A stretch of DNA of 64,000 nt from Rhabdaerophilum calidifontis (lineage in GTDB: Bacteria > Pseudomonadota > Alphaproteobacteria > Rhizobiales > Beijerinckiaceae): positions 144,245 to 208,244 of the forward strand of contig NZ_VTRS01000006.1 of NCBI RefSeq assembly GCF_008641065.1, in the 5' to 3' direction. Under the pieces are notes generated by a model. That model made no database searches and was not told the origin of the DNA. It saw nothing but the letters and a program-made list of their open reading frames with translations. How positions within the stretch are numbered: position 1 is the first letter of the stretch; every line of letters starts with the position of its first letter. A program made the position numbers and the translations under genes. Of this stretch, positions 34,227 through 42,837 are shown piece by piece.

Positions 34227-35465
34227 ATGGTGCATGTTCCGACGATCACCCGCGCCTGGGCGGTGGCGCCTGTGCCAAGCGCCCCGGCATCTTCGGGGGA
34301 GCCGGCCGGCCGGCGGCTCGAACCGGTTGATGCGCCGCTGGCCGGGCTGGTGCTCCGGGGACTGGTGCTGACCTTCGCGACGCTGGGGCTCTACCGCTTC
34401 TGGTATCGCACCGCCCTGCGGCGGTATTACTGGGGCCAGACCCGGCTCCTCGGCGATGCCTTCGAATATACGGGGACCGGCCGGGAATTGTTCATCGGCT
34501 TCCTGATCGCGCTGGCGATCATCGTGCCGATCAACCTTGCCGTCACGCTGCTCGGTCTGTTCGGCGGGGCGCTATTCGGGCCGTTCCTCTCCTCCTTCGT
34601 TGCCCTCGTGCTGGTGCCGGCCCTGGTGCAGATCGCGCTCTACCGGGCGCGGCGTTATCGGCTGTCGCGCACCCGGTTCCGCGGCATCCGCTTCCGCCAG
34701 GGCGGCACCGGCACGGCCTATCTCGCGCGGACGGTGAAATGGCTGCTGATCGCCGGCGCGACATTCGGCATCCTGCTGCCCTATCTGCGCGCCGCGCAGG
34801 AGCGCTACAAGATCGACAACACCTGGTTCGGCTCGGCGCAAGGCGCGTTCGAGGCGCGCATCCGCCCGCTGATGGGGCCGTGGATCGCCTGCTGGCTCAC
34901 GGCGCTCTGCACGCTGGCCGGGTTCGCGGCCGCGATCCTGATGCTGCTTGGCGGCAATGTCGCGCTCGCGGCGGGCGCGGCCCTTTTCGGCGGCCTCGCT
35001 CTCATCACGTTGCCCTTCCTGTGGATGAATTACCGGGTGCGGGAATTCCGGGCCTTCACCGGCGGCACGCGGCTCGGGCCGCTGGCCTTCCGTGCCGATC
35101 TCGCCCTCTGGCCGGTGATCGGGATCTTCCTGCGCTATGCTCTCGCGCTGGGGCTGGTCGTCCTGGCCGCCGCCGCCGCTCTTCTCGCGGGGGGCGGCGC
35201 GGATGCTGGCGTCGAGGGCGCCGCCGAGGCGCTGGCGCGATCGGGGCCCGGCGGGTGGATCGTGCTCGCGGGCGGCGCGCTCGCCGCGCTGCTCGCCGCA
35301 GCCTTTCTCGGGGAGTTCCTGCTGCGGCGGCCGCTCTGGCGGCGCATGGCGGCCTCGGTGACGGTGCTGAACGCCGCCGCGCTCGATGCGATCGTCCAGA
35401 CCGCGCAGCAGGATTCGCGCGGCATCGGCGAGGCTTTCGACACCGGCTTCGATCTCCCGGTATGA
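34227..35465 (+). CDS. DUF898 (YjgN) family membrane protein
   Basis: A 412-residue inner-membrane protein with about eight hydrophobic segments. The family start is recognisable: LVLTFATLGLYRFWYRTALR and RYYWGQTRLLGDAFEYTGTG, repeated in weaker form as YRLSRTRFRGIRFRQGG. The function of YjgN proteins is not established. Its stop overlaps the ATG of the M48 protease gene by 4 bases (ATGA), so the two are translationally coupled. ATG at 34227 is the first that gives a normal family N-terminus. Confidence 0.82.
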   Translation: MVHVPTITRAWAVAPVPSAPASSGEPAGRRLEPVDAPLAGLVLRGLVLTFATLGLYRFWYRTALRRYYWGQTRLLGDAFEYTGTGRELFIGFLIALAIIVPINLAVTLLGLFGGALFGPFLSSFVALVLVPALVQIALYRARRYRLSRTRFRGIRFRQGGTGTAYLARTVKWLLIAGATFGILLPYLRAAQERYKIDNTWFGSAQGAFEARIRPLMGPWIACWLTALCTLAGFAAAILMLLGGNVALAAGAALFGGLALITLPFLWMNYRVREFRAFTGGTRLGPLAFRADLALWPVIGIFLRYALALGLVVLAAAAALLAGGGADAGVEGAAEALARSGPGGWIVLAGGALAALLAAAFLGEFLLRRPLWRRMAASVTVLNAAALDAIVQTAQQDSRGIGEAFDTGFDLPV

Positions 35466-36601
35466 GCCCCATGGAGATCGCGGCCCGCCATTTCGACGGC
35501 AAGATTGCGACGCCCCGCTTGGTGCGGCTGCGCCGCGCGCCCGATGGAATCGAGATCCTGCCCGCTGCCCCGGATGATCCGGCGCCACCGCGCGTCTGGC
35601 CCTTCGCCGAGGCGCGGATCGACCGGACGGCGCCCGATGTCCAGCTCCACCGCGTGGAGGCGGGCGAGGATCACGGCGAGCGGCTGGTGGTGCCGGCGGC
35701 GGCGTTCCGCGCGCTCTTCGGGACGGATATGACCCGGTTCGGCCGCGGCCGTGCCGGCGAGATCAGCCTGCGGCGGCTCGCGCTGTGGTCCGGCGCGGCG
35801 ATCGCCTCGTTTCTTTTCCTGTTCTTCGTCGGGCTGCCCGTCTTCGCGCGCCATGCCGCGCCGCTGGTGCCCTGGCGATGGGAGGCGGCGATCGGGCTCC
35901 AGGTCGAGCGGCAGGTGCTCGACTTCTTCACGGACGGCAAGGCGCCGCGCCTTTGCGGCCGGCCGGGCGGGCCGGGGCGCGCGGCCCTCGAGCGGATGGC
36001 CGGGCGGCTCATGGCGGGCGCCGAACTGCCCGGCCCCCTGCATGTGGCGGTGCTCGACACCGCGATGACCAATGCCTTCGCGCTGCCCGGCGGGCGGATC
36101 TTCCTGTTCCGTCCGATCATCGAGAAGGCCGGCCATCCGGACGAGGTCGCCGGCGTGCTCGCGCATGAGATCGGCCATGTGATCCACCGCGACGCGATGC
36201 GCGGCCTCATCAGCGACGCGACGCTCTCGGTGCTCGTCGGGCTGGTGATCGGCGACATCACCGGCGGCTCAACGCTGGCGATCCTGAGCAAGGCGCTCGC
36301 CGGCTCCGCCTATAGCCGCGAGAACGAGAGCGAGGCGGACCGGGTGAGCATCGCCCTGATGCGGGCGGCGGGGGCGGATCCGCGTGCGATCAACCGCTTC
36401 TTCCGCCGCATCGCACCGCTCGACGGCGATGGCCGCTCGCTGCTCGACGCCTTCCGCTCGCATCCGGTGACGGGAGAGCGCATCTCAGCGGTAGAGGCGC
36501 TCGCCGGCGCGGTGCCGGCGGCCACCCGGCCGATCCTCGACGCTGCCGATTGGGCGGCGCTGAAGGCGATCTGCGCCGAGGATCGCGGCGGCAGCGGCTG
36601 A
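35462..36601 (+). CDS. M48-family metalloprotease, membrane anchored
   Basis: A 379-residue zinc protease. A cytoplasmic N-terminal part (about 1-100) precedes one membrane helix (ALWSGAAIASFLFLFFVGLP). The catalytic domain has LAHEIGHVIHRDAMRG with the HExxH motif near residue 239, NESEADRVSIALM for the third zinc ligand, and HPVTGERI at the end. It resembles Oma1/BepA-type quality-control proteases. Coupling to the DUF898 gene suggests that they act together at the envelope, which is inference. Confidence 0.87.
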   Translation: MSPMEIAARHFDGKIATPRLVRLRRAPDGIEILPAAPDDPAPPRVWPFAEARIDRTAPDVQLHRVEAGEDHGERLVVPAAAFRALFGTDMTRFGRGRAGEISLRRLALWSGAAIASFLFLFFVGLPVFARHAAPLVPWRWEAAIGLQVERQVLDFFTDGKAPRLCGRPGGPGRAALERMAGRLMAGAELPGPLHVAVLDTAMTNAFALPGGRIFLFRPIIEKAGHPDEVAGVLAHEIGHVIHRDAMRGLISDATLSVLVGLVIGDITGGSTLAILSKALAGSAYSRENESEADRVSIALMRAAGADPRAINRFFRRIAPLDGDGRSLLDAFRSHPVTGERISAVEALAGAVPAATRPILDAADWAALKAICAEDRGGSG

Positions 36602-36642
36602 ACCCGCTTGCACGCCCGCGCCGCGCGGGCGATATCCGCCGC

Positions 36643-37413
36643 ATGCGTTACCGTCTGCCGCCCCTGCCGCCCTCGCGCTTTGCCCGCGCTGCCGAGCGCC
36701 TGGCCTGGCTTTCGGTGCCGGTCGCGCTGGCGGCGGTGCTCGCCACCCGGGCCGGGCAGGTCGCGCCGCTGGCCGGCATTGCCGTGATGGCGGGCGCCGC
36801 CATCCTCGCCGCGGCGGCACTGGCGGTGGCGTGCGTCGGCGCGGCCGAGATGTGGCGGACGGGCCATCTCGGGCTTGGCGCGCTGTTCCGGGCCGTTGCG
36901 GTGGCGGGGCTGGTTCTGGCCTATCCCGCCTGGCTGGCGGCGCAGGCGCTGCGGCTGCCGGTTCTCAACGATGTGACGACCGATCTCGCCGATCCGCCGG
37001 TCTTCTCGACGAGCCGCGCCGCGCTCGCCGCCCGCGACGGCCATCGCCCGCCCGATCTCGACCCGCGCCGCCGCGCGGCGCAGGCCGGCGCCTATCCCGA
37101 TCTGCGCGGCCTCGTGCTCGATATCGAGCCGGAGGAGGCGTTCCAGCAGGTGATCGAGGCCGTACGCCGGCGCAAATGGCGGGTGATCGAGGAGCAGCGC
37201 CCGGATGATCGGCGTGGGCTCGGCCGGATCGAGGCAATCGACGAATCCCGGCTCATGCGCCTGCCGCACGACATCACCATCCGCCTGCGCTGGACGGGGC
37301 GGGAGACGCGCGTCGATATCCGCGCCGCCGGGCGCGTCGGCCGGCATGATTTCGGTGCCAATGCCGCGCGGATCCGCGCGCTGGTGCAGGAGATCCTGAA
37401 CCCAGCCGAATAG
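36643..37413 (+). CDS. DUF1499 family membrane protein
   Basis: A 256-residue protein with three N-terminal membrane helices (about 20-120) and a C-terminal DUF1499 domain: VTTDLADPPVFSTSRAALA, the central FQQVIEAVRRRKWRVIEEQ, and the end LPHDITIRLRW...RVGRHDFGANAARIR. The biochemical role of DUF1499 is unknown. It follows the M48 protease gene by 41 bases in the same direction. Its stop is 1 base from the convergent hydrolase gene. Confidence 0.82.
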   Translation: MRYRLPPLPPSRFARAAERLAWLSVPVALAAVLATRAGQVAPLAGIAVMAGAAILAAAALAVACVGAAEMWRTGHLGLGALFRAVAVAGLVLAYPAWLAAQALRLPVLNDVTTDLADPPVFSTSRAALAARDGHRPPDLDPRRRAAQAGAYPDLRGLVLDIEPEEAFQQVIEAVRRRKWRVIEEQRPDDRRGLGRIEAIDESRLMRLPHDITIRLRWTGRETRVDIRAAGRVGRHDFGANAARIRALVQEILNPAE

Positions 37414-37414
37414 T

Positions 37415-38338
37415 TCACACGCGGCGGAACACGGCGTCGAGCGTCGCCTCGCCCTCCGCCGCGACCAGGCCGCGGCCGATCAGATCCTCGACATGGGCAT
37501 AGACCGAAAGCGCTGCCGCGCCGAGCAGCGCCGGCTGGAGCCCCGGATAATGGGTCGCCACGATCTCGCGGATGCGGCCCGGCCCGCGGGCGAGGAAATC
37601 CATCACCTGCCCCTCGCGCTGGCGGCGATGCTGGAGCAGCGCCCGCGTGAAGCGGCGCGGCTCTGACACCGGCCCGCCATGGCCGGGCCAATAGGCGGCG
37701 TCGTCCTCGCGCGCGAGAAGCCGTTCGAGCGAGGCGAGATAGGCGCTCATGGCGCCATCCGGCGGCGCGACGATCGTCGTCGACCAGGCCATCACATGAT
37801 CGCCAGAGAACACCATGCCGGTCGGCTTGCCGGCCGCGTCGTCGAGCGCGAAGGCAAGGTGATTCGCGGTATGCCCCGGCGTCGCGATCACCCGGAAGGC
37901 GTGGTCGAGGCCTTCCACCCGGTCATTGTCGGCGAGGATGCCGGCGGGGGCATGGTCCGGGTCGGCGCTGGCGTCGAGCATCATCGTCTCGCCCGCCCGC
38001 GGGGGACGCGAGGCGCGGTGCGGCCCGCAGCCCAGGATCGGCGCGCCGGTCCGCGCCGCGAGCAGGCGCGCGCCGGGGGAATGGTCGCGATGGGTATGCG
38101 TGACGAGGATCCGCGCCACCCGCGCGCCCCCGAGCTGGTCGAGCAGCGCGGCGACATGGCCGGCATCCTCCGGCCCGGGATCGATGACGCTCACCGCCTC
38201 CCGGCCGATGACATAGGTGCAGGTTCCGGTGAAGGTGAAGGGGCCGGGATTGTTGGCGATGATGCGCCGGATGCCCGGCGCCACCGCCTGCAGCCGGCCG
38301 GGTTCGGCGGGCGGCGCACGGTCGAATTCGAGGTCCAT
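37415..38338 (-). CDS. MBL-fold metallo-hydrolase (LACTB2-like)
   Basis: A 307-residue metallo-beta-lactamase-fold hydrolase. The metal motif THTHRDHSPGARL is at about residue 80; further ligands are in TPGHTANHLAFAL, FSGDHVMAW and YWPGHGGPV. A C-terminal winged-helix-like segment (HRRQREGQVMDFLARGPGRI) matches the LACTB2/glyoxalase II-related group. Substrate unknown (thioester, or RNA as in LACTB2). ATG at 38338 has GAGGGGAT upstream. Confidence 0.87.
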   Translation of the reverse strand: MDLEFDRAPPAEPGRLQAVAPGIRRIIANNPGPFTFTGTCTYVIGREAVSVIDPGPEDAGHVAALLDQLGGARVARILVTHTHRDHSPGARLLAARTGAPILGCGPHRASRPPRAGETMMLDASADPDHAPAGILADNDRVEGLDHAFRVIATPGHTANHLAFALDDAAGKPTGMVFSGDHVMAWSTTIVAPPDGAMSAYLASLERLLAREDDAAYWPGHGGPVSEPRRFTRALLQHRRQREGQVMDFLARGPGRIREIVATHYPGLQPALLGAAALSVYAHVEDLIGRGLVAAEGEATLDAVFRRV

Positions 38339-38454
38339 GATCCCCTCCTCTCGCCTGGGCCATCGCGTCGGGCTTATACGACCTCCGGCCGGATTGAAAT
38401 GCGGCAGGCGGCGCGCTACCACCGCAGGCCGGAATGCCGAAAGAGGAGAGCCCG

Positions 38455-39042
38455 ATGCGCGCCGCCCCGATGATCGATGAAGCCATCCGTGCCGAAGGGC
38501 GCGCCCGCCTGATCCGCGATGCCGCGCTCGCGCTCGCCGCGACGCTGCTGCTGACGCTCTCGGCCAAGATCCAGATTCCGTTCTATCCGGTCCCGATGAC
38601 GATGCAGTCGCTGGTCGTGCTGGTGATCGGCGCGGCCTTCGGCTGGCGGCTCGGCGCGGCGACCGTGCTGCTTTATCTCGCCGAGGGCGCGGCCGGCCTC
38701 CCGGTCTTCGCCGGCACGCCGGAGAAGGGAATCGGCCTCCCCTACATGATGGGCCCGACCGGCGGCTACCTCCTCGGCTTCGTGCTCGGCGCCGCGCTCA
38801 CCGGCTGGCTCGCGGAGCGCGGCTGGACGAAGAGCGCCGGCGGCGCGCTCGCCGCAATCGCGCTCGGCCATGTCGCGCTGTTCGTGCCGGGCTGGGCCTG
38901 GCTCGCGACACTGATCGGCGCCGAGAAGGCCTGGCTTGCCGGTGTCGCGCCCTTCTATGCCGCGACCGTGCTCAAGACCGCGCTCGGTGCCGCGCTTCTG
39001 CCCGCGGCCTGGTGGCTGCTCGACCGGGTGCGCCGGGACTGA
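38455..39042 (+). CDS. bioY: Biotin transporter substrate-binding subunit BioY
   Basis: S-component of an ECF-type biotin transporter, 195 residues with six membrane helices. The family segments are SAKIQIPFYPVPMTMQSLVV, AEGAAGLPVFAG and GPTGGYLLGFVLGAALTGWL. ATG at 38455 has AGAGGAGAG upstream, preferred over ATG 38434. No energising subunits (BioM, BioN) are adjacent, as is common for solitary BioY in alphaproteobacteria. It is followed by a strong terminator. Confidence 0.92.
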   Translation: MRAAPMIDEAIRAEGRARLIRDAALALAATLLLTLSAKIQIPFYPVPMTMQSLVVLVIGAAFGWRLGAATVLLYLAEGAAGLPVFAGTPEKGIGLPYMMGPTGGYLLGFVLGAALTGWLAERGWTKSAGGALAAIALGHVALFVPGWAWLATLIGAEKAWLAGVAPFYAATVLKTALGAALLPAAWWLLDRVRRD

Positions 39043-39080
39043 GCCGGCGGCATCCTCCCCGCATCATCATCCCGAGGGCA

Positions 39081-39112
39081 CGCGAAGGCCGGGTTCGCCC
39101 GGCCTTTTCGCG
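39081..39112. terminator. Intrinsic bidirectional terminator between bioY and folK
   Basis: AAGGCCGGG-TTCG-CCCGGCCTT forms a 9 bp stem with a UUCG tetraloop (39085-39106), followed by TTTT on the plus strand; flanking CGCGAA and TTCGCG can extend it. It lies between the convergent bioY and folK genes and can serve both strands. Confidence 0.8.
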
Positions 39113-39133
39113 TCGCGCGGGCCGCCTTCCGCC

Positions 39134-39673
39134 TCACGTCTCCGGCGACGGCGGGGCGGATGCCTCGAAATCGGCCATCGGCACGATGCCGGTCCGGTCA
39201 AGCGCCGCGAGCCAATCCGAGATGGACCGGTCCCGGATCCGGAGGCCGGGCGCGACATCGAGCAGCGGCACCAGCACGAAAGCGCGTTCCGTCAAGGCCG
39301 GATGGGGCAGGGTGAGCTGCGATGTCGCGCGGGTCGCCGTGCCATGGGTCAGCAGGTCGATATCGATGATGCGCGGCCCCCAGCGTTCGCGGCGCTCGCG
39401 CCCGAGCCGCGCCTCGATGGCGAGGCAGAGTTCCAGCAACGCCTCCGGGGTGAGGGTTGTTTCGACCGCCAGCACCGCATTGGCGAACCAATCCTGATCG
39501 GTCTTGCCCCAGGGCGGCGTGCGGTAGATGCGCGAATGCGCCGCGATCCGGGTTCCGGGCAGCGCCGCGATCGCCGCCGCCGCGCGGCGCAGATGGTCGG
39601 CCTTGTCGCCGAGATTGCTGCCGAGCGCGAGATGGGCGCGCGGCAGCGGCTCCCGATGCTCCCTTCCCGTCAT
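39134..39673 (-). CDS. folK: 2-amino-4-hydroxy-6-hydroxymethyldihydropteridine diphosphokinase
   Basis: Folate-pathway pyrophosphokinase of 179 residues: HLALGSNLGDKADHLRRAAA at the N-terminus, SRIYRTPPWGKTDQDWFANA, LLELCLAIEARLGRERRERW, and GPRIIDIDLLTHG with the metal-binding Asp pair, followed by LPHPALTERAFVLVPL. Its ATG overlaps the folB stop by 4 bases; it is the last gene of the folP-folB-folK operon. Confidence 0.95.
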   Translation of the reverse strand: MTGREHREPLPRAHLALGSNLGDKADHLRRAAAAIAALPGTRIAAHSRIYRTPPWGKTDQDWFANAVLAVETTLTPEALLELCLAIEARLGRERRERWGPRIIDIDLLTHGTATRATSQLTLPHPALTERAFVLVPLLDVAPGLRIRDRSISDWLAALDRTGIVPMADFEASAPPSPET

Positions 39674-40056
39674 CGTGCCCGCGTGCGGGTGATGGTCACG
39701 GCGATCGTGTCGAGCAGCGCCGCCACGGCGGCATTGGGCTTTTCCACCGTCACCTCGATCGTGTCGATGCGCGGAAAATCGCGCAACAGCGCCGCCGCGA
39801 TCGCCTCGGCGAGCCCCTCGATGGTCCGGAAGCGGTTCGCCACCGCGATTTCCTGCACGAGCTGGGCGAGATCGGCATAGGAGACGGAGAGTTCGAGATC
39901 ATCCGCCTTCCCGGCCGGTGCGAGATCGAGCATCGCCTCAAGGGAGATGTAGAAGCGCTGGCCGAGGCGGCTCTCCTCCTCGTAGACGCCGTGATAGGCG
40001 AAGACGCCGATGCGCCGGATGGCGATGCGGTCGCGCGCGGGCGCAGGTTCGGTCAT
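39670..40056 (-). CDS. folB: Dihydroneopterin aldolase
   Basis: Folate-pathway enzyme of 128 residues cleaving dihydroneopterin to the hydroxymethyl pterin used by FolK. Family features: IGVFAYHGVYEEESRLGQRF (active-site Glu region), VSYADLAQLVQEIA, FRTIEGLAEAIAAALL and VTVEKPNAAV with the conserved Lys. It lies 14 bases after folP and overlaps folK by 4 bases. Confidence 0.94.
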   Translation of the reverse strand: MTEPAPARDRIAIRRIGVFAYHGVYEEESRLGQRFYISLEAMLDLAPAGKADDLELSVSYADLAQLVQEIAVANRFRTIEGLAEAIAAALLRDFPRIDTIEVTVEKPNAAVAALLDTIAVTITRTRAR

Positions 40057-40070
40057 GGCGGGCCTCTCGT

Positions 40071-40928
40071 TCAGGCGGGGTCGCGCGCGAGCGCGGCGAT
40101 CAGCAGCGCCGCGTCGCGATGCGGCGCGACGTCATGGACGCGGATCACGTCCGCGCCGGCGAGGAGCCCGAAGCAATCGGCCGCCAGGGTCGCGGCGCCA
40201 CGCCCCTCGACCGGCCGGCCGGTGATCAGGCCCAGGAAGGATTTCCGCGACAGCCCGAGCAGCACCGCGTGGCCGAGGCGGCGCAGCCGCGGGATCGCGC
40301 GGATGGCGGCGAGATTCTGCTCGAAGCTCTTTCCGAAGCCGATGCCGGGATCGAGCGCGATCCGCGCCGGATCGAGCCCCGCGCGCGCGGCAAGCGTCAG
40401 GCTCCGTTCGAAGAAGCGCTCCATATCCGCGACGATGTCGCAGCCGGGGTCCTTGTCGGCGCGGTTATGCATGATGACCAGTCCCGCGCCGGTCTCGGCG
40501 GCGATCCCGGCCATCGCCGGGTCGCGCTGGAGGCCCCAGACATCGTTGATGATCCGCGCCCCGGCGGCGATGGCGCGCCGCGCGACCTCGGCCTTGGTGG
40601 TGTCGATCGAGAGCGCGAGATCCGGCCGGGCGCGGGCGAGCCCCTCGATCACCGGCAGGACGCGGCGGATTTCCTCATCGGCCGGCACCTCGACATGGCC
40701 GGGCCGGGTCGATTCCCCGCCGATATCGAGGATGTCGGCGCCTTCCCCGGCAAGGCGGAGCCCTTGCGCGAGCGCGTCCTCCGCCGCGAGGAAGCGGCCG
40801 CCATCGGAGAAGGAATCCGGCGTCACATTGACGATGCCCATGATCAGGGCGCGCGCCTCGGTCGGCGTCGGCCAGGGCGGGGCGAGGCGGGCAGGCTCTG
40901 CGGGCGGGATGGGCAAAGGCGGGGCCAT
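40071..40928 (-). CDS. folP: Dihydropteroate synthase
   Basis: Joins the pterin pyrophosphate to p-aminobenzoate; target of sulfonamides. The 285-residue TIM barrel shows MGIVNVTPDSFSDGGRF, the second signature ADILDIGGESTRPGH, SIDTTKAEV, IINDVWGLQRDP, and GIGFGKSFEQNLAAIRAI with LLGLSRKSFLG. Start uncertain: ATG 40928 gives a normal family length; ATG 40973 would add 15 residues and neither has a strong ribosome site. First gene of the folP-folB-folK operon. Confidence 0.92.
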   Translation of the reverse strand: MAPPLPIPPAEPARLAPPWPTPTEARALIMGIVNVTPDSFSDGGRFLAAEDALAQGLRLAGEGADILDIGGESTRPGHVEVPADEEIRRVLPVIEGLARARPDLALSIDTTKAEVARRAIAAGARIINDVWGLQRDPAMAGIAAETGAGLVIMHNRADKDPGCDIVADMERFFERSLTLAARAGLDPARIALDPGIGFGKSFEQNLAAIRAIPRLRRLGHAVLLGLSRKSFLGLITGRPVEGRGAATLAADCFGLLAGADVIRVHDVAPHRDAALLIAALARDPA

Positions 40929-41073
40929 GGCGGTTTCGGGCAAGCGGCGGCCACATCGGGCCTCGGCGCTCATAGCGGCTCGCCCGGCCCGAGGCAACGC
41001 GCGCGAGGGATCGGTTCGGGGCTGGACAGGTTCCGATGCTTCTGCGAGCCTGCCCCGCGAATCGGGGGGCAGC

Positions 41074-42273
41074 ATGGCGCAGCACAGCCAGGATGATCGG
41101 AACGCCGCCGCCACGGCGCGAATCGCCACCCGGCGCATCCGCGCCGGCGAGGAGAATGCGCGCCGTTTTGTTTCCTGGCTCCGGAACGAGGCGCTGCCCT
41201 TCTGGAGCGACAGGGGCTGGGATGCCCGGCGCGGCGGCTTCCACGAGCGCATGTTCTTCGACGGCAAGGCCGATGATCTCGTCATGCGCCGCACCCGGGT
41301 GCAATGGCGGCAGATCTATGTCTATGCGCACGCGCATGAGCTTGGCTGGACGGCGGGGCTCAAGATCGCGCTCAAGGGGCTTGAGCACATGATCGCCCGC
41401 GCCTGGGCGCCGGACGGCGCGCCGGGCTTCGTCCATGTCCTCAACCCGGATGGTTCGGTCTCCGCAGGCAAGCGCGACGCCTATGACCACGCCTTCGCGA
41501 TCCTTGCGCTCTCCTGGCTCTCCCGCGCCAGCGGTGACGCGCAGGTGCGCGCGCTGCTCGACAGGGTGATGGATTTCTGCGAGGAAGCGCTGACCGACGC
41601 CAACGGCTTCCTGATCGAGGCGCTTCCGCCCGAACTGCCACGCCGGCAGAACCCGCACATGCACATGCTCGAGGCGATGATGGCCGCGCTCGAAACCGTG
41701 AATCATCCCGATGCCGCCGCGCGCGCCACGCGCTACCGGCGCATGCTGGAGCGCAGCTTCCTCGATCGCGAGACCGGGTTGCTCGTCGAATTCTTCGATG
41801 ATGACTGGAACGTCATCACGGAGGAGGGCGCCGCCGTGGTCGAGCCGGGCCATATGGCGGAATGGGTCTGGCTGATCCGCAAATACGAGAAGCTGCTCGG
41901 CCAGAAGGCATCCCCCCTCGGCACGCATCTGCTCGGCGCCGCGCTCCGCGCCGCCGAACCGCAGACCGGCTTCCTGATCGACGAGATCGACACCGCGCAG
42001 CAGGTCCGCCGCGCCAGTCGGCGGCTATGGCCGCAGACGGAGCTGATCAAGGCCTGGCTCGCGCAGGCCGAGACCGGCGCCGACCGTGCCGAGGAGGCCG
42101 CCGATACGCTGATCGGCACGCTTCTCGCCACCTATCTCTCCGGCCCCTTCGCCGGCGGCTGGTATGATCGCTATGATGCGGCAGGAGCAATCGGCATCGA
42201 CACCGTGCCGGCGAGCACGCTCTACCATATCTTCGTTGCGGCGGTCGAAGCCGACCGGGTGCTCTGCGCCTGA
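41074..42273 (+). CDS. AGE family epimerase/isomerase (N-acylglucosamine 2-epimerase fold)
   Basis: A 399-residue (alpha/alpha)6-barrel sugar isomerase. Recognisable: RVQWRQIYVYAHAHELGW, DAYDHAFAILALSWLSRA, NPHMHMLEAMMAALE, VVEPGHMAEWVWLIRKYEK and RLWPQTELIKAWLAQ, with the catalytic His residues in AYDHAF, EPGHMAEW and PHMHMLEA. The group covers mannose, mannose-6-phosphate, cellobiose and GlcNAc epimerisation, and the substrate cannot be assigned. ATG 41074 follows GGGGGGC; the frame is open far upstream, but that stretch lies opposite folB and folP. Confidence 0.85.
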   Translation: MAQHSQDDRNAAATARIATRRIRAGEENARRFVSWLRNEALPFWSDRGWDARRGGFHERMFFDGKADDLVMRRTRVQWRQIYVYAHAHELGWTAGLKIALKGLEHMIARAWAPDGAPGFVHVLNPDGSVSAGKRDAYDHAFAILALSWLSRASGDAQVRALLDRVMDFCEEALTDANGFLIEALPPELPRRQNPHMHMLEAMMAALETVNHPDAAARATRYRRMLERSFLDRETGLLVEFFDDDWNVITEEGAAVVEPGHMAEWVWLIRKYEKLLGQKASPLGTHLLGAALRAAEPQTGFLIDEIDTAQQVRRASRRLWPQTELIKAWLAQAETGADRAEEAADTLIGTLLATYLSGPFAGGWYDRYDAAGAIGIDTVPASTLYHIFVAAVEADRVLCA

Positions 42274-42424
42274 CGGGGGAGCCCTGTCTGACGGGGCTTG
42301 CCGGATGCGAGATCTCGCGCCCGGCCCCGAATCGTCAGTTCCGATGTCGCGGGGCCCGGAGGGCGCGACAATTGCATGAGATGAAGGCTGATCAGGAGCA
42401 ATCTCGGATCGGGAGCAGTCTCAC

Positions 42425-42501
42425 TGGTCGGAGTGGCAGGATTCGAACCTGCGACCCCCTCGTCCCGAACGAGGTGCGCTACCAGACTGCGCTACACTCC
42501 G
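42425..42501 (-). tRNA. tRNA-Pro (CGG)
   Basis: A 77-base cloverleaf on the minus strand. The acceptor stem is CGGAGTG/CACTCCG, the anticodon stem CCTCG/CGAGG with loop TTCGGGA gives anticodon CGG, and the T arm has GGTTCGAATCC. Discriminator A and a genome-encoded CCA end are present (ACCA). Confidence 0.95.
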
Positions 42502-42700
42502 TAAGACCAGCGAAGAGGCGGTTTCTATAGAACCCCGCTTGGCGTGCCGCAAGGGCGGCGGCGGTTTTTTTTCGCGGGTGCGGAAACGCGCTGCGACGAT
42601 CGATGCGCAAGGACGCCAACCTTCGCGGTTGCCCCGTGGCGTGCGAGCAGCTAAACGGACGGCCGCGCCGGCCATGTCCTGGTCCGGCCGCAAATCCTGT

Positions 42701-42775
42701 TGGGGCGTAGCCAAGCGGTAAGGCAGCGGATTTTGATTCCGCCATTCCCAGGTTCGAATCCTGGCGCCCCAGCCA
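42701..42775 (+). tRNA. tRNA-Gln (TTG)
   Basis: A 75-base cloverleaf: acceptor TGGGGCG/CGCCCCA, D arm TAGCCAAGCGGTAAGGCA, anticodon stem GCGGA/TCCGC with loop TTTTGAT giving anticodon TTG, T arm AGGTTCGAATCCT, then G and an encoded CCA. It is divergent from tRNA-Pro, 199 bp away. Confidence 0.95.
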
Positions 42776-42837
42776 GATTGTTCCGGGATGCCGCCATGGC
42801 CGGGCGAGGCCGGCATCAGCCTTACGGATGACCGGGG

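Noticed and set aside
39457..41073. A 5' extension of the epimerase frame by over 500 codons
   Set aside because: This stretch is antisense to folK, folB and folP; the family N-terminus and a ribosome site begin at 41074.
40929..41294. A 122-codon N-terminal extension of dihydropteroate synthase
   Set aside because: It would overlap the start of the epimerase gene and has no family similarity; the extension reads as a shadow of that gene.
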